DNA of 14,169 bases from Bryobacterales bacterium. Its GTDB lineage: Bacteria; Acidobacteriota; Terriglobia; Bryobacterales; Bryobacteraceae. The DNA lies in contig JAOAPP010000755.1 of assembly GCA_025462985.1 (NCBI GenBank), forward strand, positions 1 to 14,169. The letters are read 5' to 3'. Below the pieces are notes generated by a model. That model saw nothing but the letters and a program-made list of their open reading frames with translations, did no database searches and was not told the origin of the DNA. Each line of letters opens with the position of its first letter. The stretch's first letter is position 1. Shown here piece after piece: positions 9,419-14,169 of this stretch. A program made the position numbers and the translations under genes.

Positions 9419-9436
9419 GCATTTATACTGACGCGG

Positions 9437-10597
9437 TTAGCGCGTCGCCGCTGCCGTGAGCTGGGCCGCTTCCCGCAGGGCTTCGGCCTTGTCGGTCAGT
9501 TCCCAGGTGAAGCCGTCACCGGTACGACCGAAGTGCCCGAAGGCCGCGGTTTTGCGGTACACCGGGCGGCGCAAATTGAGGTGCTTGATCATGCCGGCAG
9601 GAGTCAGAAGGAAATTGTCGCGGACGAGACCGGCGAGCTGATCATCCTCTACCTTGCCGGTTCCAAAGGTGTTCACCATGATCGAGACCGGCTCGGCCAC
9701 GCCGATGGCATAGGCAAGCTGGACTTCGGCGCGGGTGGCGAGACCGGAGGCCACGACATTCTTAGCCACATAGCGGGCCATATAGCAAGCCGAGCGATCG
9801 ACCTTCGTCGGATCCTTTCCGGAGAAGGCGCCGCCGCCATGACGGCCCATGCCGCCGTAGGTATCCACAATGATTTTGCGCCCGGTTAGACCGGTGTCGC
9901 CGTGAGGTCCGCCAATGACAAACCGGCCGGTGGGGTTGATGTGGTACTTGGTCTGCGAATCGACCATCCCGCCAGGAACGACCGAATCGATCAGCCGCTT
10001 GACATCGGCTCGAATCTGCTCTGTGCTGACATCGTCGTCATGCTGGGTGGAGATGACCACGGCATCAACCCGCTTGGGCTGGCCGTTCACGTACTCCACG
10101 CTCACCTGGCTTTTCCCGTCTGGCCGCAGATAGGACAAGTCCTGCGAGCGGCGGGCTTCGCTCAGCCGGTGAACAAGCTGGTGCGCCAGCATGATTGGCA
10201 GCGGCATCAGCTCCTTCGTCTCGTCGCAGGCATAGCCGAACATAAGACCCTGGTCGCCTGCGCCGCCGGTATCGACACCCATGGCGATATCGGGCGACTG
10301 GGACTGAATCATATTGACAACCGCGCAGGTCTTCGAATCGAAGCCAAAGGCGGCGTCCGTATAACCGATATCGTGGATCACGCCCCGGACGAGTTTGGGA
10401 ACGTCGACGTAGGTCTTGGTGGTAATTTCACCCGCGACGACGCAGATGCCGGTGGTGACCATCGTTTCACAGGCCACGCGGCCGGTCGGGTCATCGGCAA
10501 GCACTGCATCGAGTACAGCGTCGGAGACCTGGTCGGCCACTTTATCGGGGTGACCTTCGGTCACTGATTCAGACGTAAATATGTATTTCGTTGACAA
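9437..10597 (-). CDS. metK: S-adenosylmethionine synthetase (methionine adenosyltransferase)
   Basis: MetK makes S-adenosylmethionine from methionine and ATP, the cell's main methyl donor. It has 386 residues, normal length. ATP/methionine-binding signatures are exact: SVTEGHPDK with His16 and Asp18, GAGDQG (112-117) followed by LMFGYA, and GGGAFSGKD (254-262) in the [18 protein letters not shown] block. The C-terminal domain has [13 protein letters not shown]-type contacts and HFGR. The start is TTG (10595-10597), preceded by AAAGGA about 9 bases upstream; translation from it gives the normal [18 protein letters not shown] beginning. def lies 133 bases upstream, and a terminator follows the gene. 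Confidence 0.98.
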   Translation of the reverse strand: MSTKYIFTSESVTEGHPDKVADQVSDAVLDAVLADDPTGRVACETMVTTGICVVAGEITTKTYVDVPKLVRGVIHDIGYTDAAFGFDSKTCAVVNMIQSQSPDIAMGVDTGGAGDQGLMFGYACDETKELMPLPIMLAHQLVHRLSEARRSQDLSYLRPDGKSQVSVEYVNGQPKRVDAVVISTQHDDDVSTEQIRADVKRLIDSVVPGGMVDSQTKYHINPTGRFVIGGPHGDTGLTGRKIIVDTYGGMGRHGGGAFSGKDPTKVDRSACYMARYVAKNVVASGLATRAEVQLAYAIGVAEPVSIMVNTFGTGKVEDDQLAGLVRDNFLLTPAGMIKHLNLRRPVYRKTAAFGHFGRTGDGFTWELTDKAEALREAAQLTAAATR

Positions 10598-10696
10598 CGA
10601 TGGAGGTCCTTTCTGGGAACGGTTGACTGATCGCAGGAAGACAGAACCCGCCGAGGAGTGCCAGGATTCGTCAGGTTCGCAGACAGATCAACAGTA

Positions 10697-10705
10697 ATTG
10701 TAACA
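10697..10705 (-). promoter_or_regulatory. Candidate extended -10 promoter for metK
   Basis: In the 133-base gap between def and metK the minus strand reads TGTTACAAT, a TACAAT -10 with the TGN extension. The -35 position is weak. A start near 10690 would give a leader of about 90 bases. I looked for a SAM-riboswitch pattern in that leader and did not see one; only a 5-bp GAACC/GGTTC pairing around a long loop is present. Confidence 0.35.
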
Positions 10706-10730
10706 AGCGCATGAGGGAATCGAGAGCCCT

Positions 10731-11345
10731 TCAGCACGCTCGGTTCGACTCGGCGGTGTGCTCTTTAAGAGGCGGTGGTCCGAAGACCCCACCGAAAAAG
10801 CGGTTGAGGTTCTCCACGGTGGCAAAGCTGCGAGGCAGCATCCGGTCGATATAGAGGGTTCCGGCCAGGTGATCGATCTCATGCTGGAGAATGCGGGCGT
10901 ACCAGCCGGAGGCTTTGATGACTCGCGGCTCACCATTTTGATCCAGGCAGTCCACGACCACGTTCCGCCTGCGGGGAACGAGTGCTAAATGTCCTGGGAG
11001 ACTGAGGCAGCCTTCGTAGAATCGGACCTCCTCCTCGCCTTCATCCGGTCGAATCTTGGGATTGACAATGACGTGAAACGGCACGGGGCAGCGTTCCCGT
11101 TCCGCAAGCGCCTCGCGGGGAGCCTTTTCCGTGTACTCCGGCTTATCCTCAATGACAGCCAATTGCAGAGGTAGGCCGATCTGCGGAGCGGCCAAACCAA
11201 CACCGGGTGCATCATACATCGTTTCGCGCATGGCCTCGATCAGCTGTTGAATTTCGGAGCTTCGAATCTCGGCGACACTCAATGGGCGAGCTTCCTGCCG
11301 CAAGACCGGCTCTCCGACATGCACGACTTTGAATATTTTCCGCAA
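10731..11345 (-). CDS. def: Peptide deformylase
   Basis: Def removes the formyl group from the N-terminal Met of new proteins with a metal-dependent active site. All three motifs are present: GVGLAAPQIG (48-57), EGCLS with the metal-binding Cys (111-115) and QHEIDHL (154-160), whose two His and Glu complete the site. With the start chosen here it has 204 residues. I prefer the TTG at 11343-11345, because AGGA (11354-11357) lies 8 bases upstream and the protein then begins RKIFKVVHVGEPVLR, the normal opening of the family. An upstream ATG at 11373-11375 would add ten Arg-rich residues with no clear ribosome-binding site. The usual partner fmt is not adjacent; metK follows after 133 bases. Upstream is an IS remnant that may have replaced the original neighbour. 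Confidence 0.95.
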   Translation of the reverse strand: MRKIFKVVHVGEPVLRQEARPLSVAEIRSSEIQQLIEAMRETMYDAPGVGLAAPQIGLPLQLAVIEDKPEYTEKAPREALAERERCPVPFHVIVNPKIRPDEGEEEVRFYEGCLSLPGHLALVPRRRNVVVDCLDQNGEPRVIKASGWYARILQHEIDHLAGTLYIDRMLPRSFATVENLNRFFGGVFGPPPLKEHTAESNRAC

Positions 11346-11518
11346 TGTGCAGTTCCTACGGATATGATCTCGCATTGCTTCCGATAGCCGGACCTGCCTA
11401 GCCCGGATATCTCGCCAGAGTGATTCCAGCGCAAAGGTGGAGAGCGGAGCGATCAGTTGGTTGGCGAGAACAGAGTCGCGGCACAGCAGAGCGGTTTTCG
11501 GGCAAGCTCTGCCCTCAC

Positions 11519-11547
11519 ACTGTTGGATTCGGGCCAGAGATTGTCAA
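11519..11547 (-). promoter_or_regulatory. Possible outward promoter from the IS end towards def
   Basis: The minus strand has TTGACA (11542-11547), then 17 bases, then AACAGT (11519-11524). The -35 is perfect and the -10 poor. The TTGACA lies in the candidate terminal repeat of the IS remnant and points at def, whose start is about 175 bases away. Confidence 0.25.
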
Positions 11548-11548
11548 A
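11530..11548 (+). repeat. Candidate left terminal inverted repeat of IS remnant
   Basis: This 19-base stretch matches the reverse complement of 12574-12592 at 15 of 19 positions, including GATT and TCAAA. It lies just beyond the transposase stop, as expected for an IS end. No flanking target duplication is seen. Confidence 0.4.
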
Positions 11549-11567
11549 GAACGCTGTTACCAGTTAT

Positions 11568-12545
11568 TCAGGAACGCAGGTGAGAGTAAGCAGGTTCGAA
11601 CGCTCGCCAGTGCGGATAACTGCTCGCGATCGACACCCAGACGTTGCGGGCGGTAATTCGCACCTGAGCGCCGATGCGGAGCAGGTGCAAACGGATGGTC
11701 TGGCATTGTGACCGCGCCCGGGCATTGCCGAAAAGAGCCAGTCGGCGGAAGGCGGCCATCAGCAGGTAAGCGGCCGCCGACAGATACAAACGCAATTGGT
11801 TGGTGCGTAGCGTAGCGGCGCTGACTCGGCCCGCAAACAGTGAATACTGTTCCTTGATGCGGCTTTCCATGTCGCCACGAGCGCAGTAGAGGTCTTCGTA
11901 ACACTTCTGCGCTGGCCAGTGAGTACTCGCCAATGACGTGACCACGTAGCGCGGATTCTGTTTGCCTTCGATCTGTTCGGCCTTGGCCGCCACCCGGCGT
12001 GGCCGGCTCCAACCGTCATGGATCTCGTAAGCGAACTCGGCAAACAGTCGGGCTACCTGGCCAGTACGCTGATACAGTGCGACGGCTTCTTGCATCTGCG
12101 GCTCGATGATCCGCCGCAAACGCTCGTTCCGGGCAAAGCCGAAGACGTATTCGATCCGGCTTCGCACCAGGACAGCAACGGGCGCGGCAGAAGTCAGAGT
12201 CGGCACGCAGAATGATCCTGGTGTTCGGCCACGCGTGCCGGATGTGCTGGACAATGCGCTCGATCTGCTCGAGCGAGCCCGCGCTGGTGTACAGCGGCAG
12301 GTAGCAGTAGTTGTAAAAACCATAAAAGAAGCGCTGCTCCTGCTGCCCGTGAAGCGGTAGATCGGTGGCGTCCCAATCGATCACGATCTCCTGAGGCGTT
12401 TCGGCGTGTGTTTCCAGAAAGATCTGCACCAACAACTCGTCTATGGCCGCCGCGTCGTAGGTCCGTAGGTGTCGATTGTCAGGGTGGCTTAAGCGCTGGA
12501 ATGATGCATCTTCGGGAGGCTGAAATGCCCTGTCAGCGGATCTGA
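11568..12545 (-). pseudogene. IS1380-family DDE transposase, frameshifted and truncated
   Basis: The reading begins after a stop near 12545 and continues as DASFQRLSHPDNRHLRTYD, then IDELLVQIFLETHAE and VIDWDATDLPLHGQQEQRFF with the first catalytic Asp. After YCYLPLY the sequence jumps to SAGSLEQIERIV. About 19 residues that normally lie between are missing, in frame. After LRADSDFCRA (near 12180) the frame shifts to give LLSWCEA, then shifts again to RIEYVFGFARNERLRR. From there one frame runs to the stop at 11568-11570 through ARGDMESRIKEQYSLFAGR, TNQLRLYLSAAAYLLM, IRLHLLRIGAQVRI and VWVSIASSYPHW, the normal C-terminus. About 100 N-terminal residues are absent. It is most likely inactive. 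The residues I matched are family knowledge; the frame changes are read directly from the sequence. Confidence 0.85.
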
Positions 12546-12573
12546 ATCATCCCGCAACCGGCCGTTGCAGCAT

Positions 12574-12592
12574 TTTGAAAATCTATCGCCCC
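12574..12592 (-). repeat. Candidate right terminal inverted repeat of IS remnant
   Basis: The minus strand of this stretch matches 11530-11548 on the plus strand at 15 of 19 positions. It lies about 30 bases beyond the point where the transposase reading is lost. Confidence 0.4.
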
Positions 12593-12611
12593 GACGACGA
12601 GGCTGCCGGAA

Positions 12612-12640
12612 AAGTGGAACCCAGAATCAGGGCTCCACTT
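12612..12640. repeat. 11-bp stem hairpin with AAGTGGAACCC arm
   Basis: AAGTGGAACCC (12612-12622) pairs with GGGCTCCACTT (12630-12640) with one mismatch around a 7-base loop. On the minus strand the stem is followed by TT and then CC, too little for a convincing terminator. AAAAGTGGAACC resembles repeats that I recall at IS21-family ends, so it may be a trace of another element; that part is weak. Confidence 0.5.
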
Positions 12641-12820
12641 CCCAGCGCCCGGACCTCCTCATACTGGAGAAGAAGGCCTAAGCTCGTCACCAGAGGCGAC
12701 GTAGACCGGTCCGAGGATTTAAGTCGTATACAGAATGCTCAGGAACAGCCACTCGTACCGCCGCAATAATTAATAATGATAGATTCTCTGGAAGTCCTTC
12801 AATTCACGTGCGATCACACG

Positions 12821-12834
12821 CGGCATATATGCCG
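12821..12834. repeat. 14-bp palindrome with a second half-site
   Basis: CGGCATATATGCCG is a perfect palindrome. CGGCATAT occurs again at 12860-12867, with its start 39 bases downstream. The arrangement resembles an operator with an extra half-site, about 185-200 bases before the kinase promoter. No regulator can be named. Confidence 0.45.
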
Positions 12835-13017
12835 ACGCTTATTCCGTATGTGCCCAACGCGGCATATGAACGGCTCGATCCAGAGATGCCGGCACGGCGC
12901 TACTCTCCGAATAGCCGACTAACGGCCATGTGAATGCGCACTGGAGTGAGGCCCGTTCATTACTGACCGGGAACTTAGACGAAAGCCTTCTAGATTCTTG
13001 CCGGATCGCAGACCGTG

Positions 13018-13047
13018 TTGACTTGGGCTCCCGCATCTTCATAACAT
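13018..13047 (+). promoter_or_regulatory. Candidate sigma70-type promoter of the kinase gene
   Basis: TTGACT (13018-13023, 5 of 6 to consensus), an 18-base spacer, then TAACAT (13042-13047, 4 of 6). Transcription would begin near 13054, leaving a leader of about 20 bases before the ATG at 13075. A GAGGG at 13055-13059 is too far from the ATG to be a good ribosome-binding site. Confidence 0.45.
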
Positions 13048-13074
13048 AAGCCTCGAGGGCGAAGTTCCATTGAG

Positions 13075-14169
13075 ATGGTCGGGCGAACTGTCTCGCATTA
13101 CCGCGTTTTGGAAAGGTTAGGCGCCGGTGGGATGGGCGTCGTGTATAAAGCGATCGACGTTCGCCTGGGCCGCTCCGTCGCGTTGAAATTTCTTCCGGAA
13201 GATCTCGCCCGGTATCCACACGCTCTGATGCGTTTCGAACGCGAAGCGCAGGCGGCATCTGCCCTCAATCATCCGAATATTTGCACTATCTACGACATTG
13301 GTGAGGACAGGGGTGAGGCCTTCATCGTTATGGAACTGTTGGAGGGACAGACTCTAAAGGAGCGCATTGCGTACGGGCGACCAAAGCCCGGCGATTTACT
13401 TGAACTCGCCATTCAGATCACAGGTGCTCTGGAAGCAGCGCACAGGAGAGGGATAGTACACCGCGACATCAAGCCGGCAAATATCTTCATTACCGATGGC
13501 GGCGAGGCAAAGGTTCTGGATTTCGGCTTGGCGAAACTGCCAGGGCATGAGCTTGCGAACCGCGGGTCAGAAGACCGTCTGGAGAACGCTAAGGGCTCAT
13601 GCATGCCTTCTGACGTCACAACCACAGCGGCGATCCATCCCGGATGCCTTACCGACCCTTGGGCCGTGATTGGCACGGCAGCCTATATGTCTCCTGAACA
13701 GGCGAGAGGCGAACCACTGGACGCGCGTACGGACATATTTAGCTGGGGTGCCGTGTTGTATGAAGTGTCAACAGGCCAGCGCGCTTTTTCGGGAGAAACT
13801 GTCACCATAGATGCGCTTACCACCCGAAGCTACGTTCCACCTTCGCATGTGAATCCGCAGCTAACCTCAGAGTTCGATGCTGTGATTGCGCGGTGCCTGG
13901 AAATGAATCGCACCCGGCGCTATGCCGATGCCGCGGCCTTGCTCGCTGACCTGCAGCGGCTCCGGAGGATACCGAACGTATCGATAATCTCCCGCGCCGC
14001 TGAAATCGAAGACTCCATTGCCGTATTCCCCTTTGAAAGCGCGACAGACGAGCACAAGGAATATCTGACCGACGGTATAACGGACGGGATTATCAACAGG
14101 CTGGCGCGGTTGAGGCGCTTGCGTGTGGTTCCTCGCACGACCATGTTTCGTTATCGCGACAGAGCTGCC
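13075..14169 (+). CDS. Serine/threonine protein kinase with TolB-like domain (3' end outside window)
   Basis: This is a Hanks-type Ser/Thr kinase; 365 codons are present before the right edge. The protein opens MVGRTVSHYRVLERLG. The glycine loop is GAGGMGVV (16-23), the ATP-binding Lys is Lys38 in VALKF, the catalytic loop is HRDIKPANI (129-137, Asp131) and the metal-binding DFG is 149-151. GTAAYMSPEQARG (about 200-212) and RTDIFSWGAVLYE follow, so the kinase should be active. The segment from DFG to SPE is about 60 residues, longer than the usual 20-40. From about residue 312, DSIAVFPFES...EYLTDGITDGIINRLARL...LRVVPRTTMFRYRD matches the TolB-like/adenylate-cyclase-associated region that follows the kinase in many acidobacterial proteins; TPR repeats often come next but are outside the window. 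No membrane segment is seen in the part present. It is divergent from the housekeeping block and probably independently transcribed; its substrate is unknown. Confidence 0.96.
   Translation, partial: MVGRTVSHYRVLERLGAGGMGVVYKAIDVRLGRSVALKFLPEDLARYPHALMRFEREAQAASALNHPNICTIYDIGEDRGEAFIVMELLEGQTLKERIAYGRPKPGDLLELAIQITGALEAAHRRGIVHRDIKPANIFITDGGEAKVLDFGLAKLPGHELANRGSEDRLENAKGSCMPSDVTTTAAIHPGCLTDPWAVIGTAAYMSPEQARGEPLDARTDIFSWGAVLYEVSTGQRAFSGETVTIDALTTRSYVPPSHVNPQLTSEFDAVIARCLEMNRTRRYADAAALLADLQRLRRIPNVSIISRAAEIEDSIAVFPFESATDEHKEYLTDGITDGIINRLARLRRLRVVPRTTMFRYRDRAA

Larger units (their letters stand above)
11530..12592 (-). mobile_element. Decayed IS1380-type insertion sequence
   Basis: A remnant of about 1.06 kb carries a broken transposase between imperfect 19-base inverted repeats. 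Intact IS1380-family elements are about 1.6 kb, so about a third has been lost. It lies between the housekeeping block and the kinase and points the same way as def. The family call rests on the protein patterns DWDATDLPLHG, YCYLPLY, LRADSDFCR, EYVFGFARN and ARGDMESRIKEQYSLFAGR, read by eye. Confidence 0.75.
12593..13074. other. Intergenic region between IS remnant and kinase
   Basis: About 480 bases with no credible gene. Short open frames here lack ribosome-binding sites and plausible composition. It holds a strong hairpin at 12612-12640, an AT-rich patch near 12767-12785, a 14-bp palindrome at 12821-12834 with a repeated half at 12860-12867, and a candidate promoter at 13018-13047 just before the kinase. 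Confidence 0.6.

Noticed and set aside
8891..9889. Plus-strand frame of 332 codons across the tig-metK junction
   Set aside because: Antisense to two conserved genes, Ser/Arg-rich, and it crosses a terminator; it is a compositional shadow.
9902..10567. Plus-strand frame of 221 codons opposite metK
   Set aside because: Antisense to metK with no independent support.
10598..10730. SAM riboswitch before metK
   Set aside because: The leader lacks the conserved helices and cores I know for SAM-sensing RNAs; only a short 5-bp pairing was found.
11486..11512. 7-bp inverted repeat GCAGAGC/GCTCTGC as a terminator
   Set aside because: The loop is 13 bases and no T-run follows on either strand.
12575..12769. 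Small plus-strand frame of 64 codons after the IS remnant
   Set aside because: It starts at TTG inside the candidate IS end, has no ribosome-binding site, and runs through the hairpin at 12612-12640.
12839..13258. Minus-strand frame overlapping the kinase start
   Set aside because: It overlaps the kinase N-terminus and promoter on the opposite strand and has no family features.
1..14169. tRNA, rRNA or CRISPR arrays
   Set aside because: No regularly spaced repeats, tRNA-like cloverleaf arms or rRNA segments were seen on either strand.

Overview
The window looks like a GC-rich chromosomal segment from an acidobacterium, probably of the Solibacter/Bryobacter type. I infer this from two things. 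There is a 'GGMGVVYKA' Ser/Thr kinase fused to a TolB-like domain, a combination abundant in that group. The housekeeping proteins also carry Pro/Ala/Gln-rich extensions. The taxon is an inference and was not tested by a search.

From about 11.35 kb down to base 1, eight housekeeping genes lie head to tail on the minus strand. In order of transcription they are def (peptide deformylase), metK (SAM synthetase), tig (trigger factor), clpX, lon, engB/ysxC (ribosome-assembly GTPase), rho and mutL, which runs off the left edge. The block covers protein maturation (def, tig), regulated proteolysis (clpX, lon), ribosome assembly (engB), transcription termination (rho) and mismatch repair (mutL). engB and rho overlap by 37 bases, and rho and mutL are 6 bases apart, so these three are probably co-transcribed. 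A good intrinsic terminator separates metK from tig. Extended -10 motifs before metK and before clpX suggest internal promoters. Four genes (rho, clpX, metK, def) appear to start at TTG, most behind a clear Shine-Dalgarno sequence, and engB appears to start at GTG.

From 11.53 to 12.59 kb, just upstream of def, lies a decayed IS1380-type insertion sequence. Its transposase has two frameshifts, an internal deletion and a lost N-terminus. It is bounded by candidate imperfect terminal inverted repeats, one of which carries an outward-facing TTGACA towards def. About 480 bases without a gene follow, holding a strong hairpin and a 14-bp palindrome with a repeated half. On the plus strand from 13075 to the right edge is the 5' part of the Ser/Thr kinase with an unusually long activation segment, preceded by a credible sigma70-type promoter.

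I found no clearly new system. The most notable points are: clpP is missing from its usual place between tig and clpX although ClpX keeps its ClpP-docking tripeptide; Rho has a disordered N-terminal extension of about 210 residues; Lon has a charged linker before its protease domain; and the IS remnant and its palindromic neighbourhood lie between the housekeeping block and the kinase.
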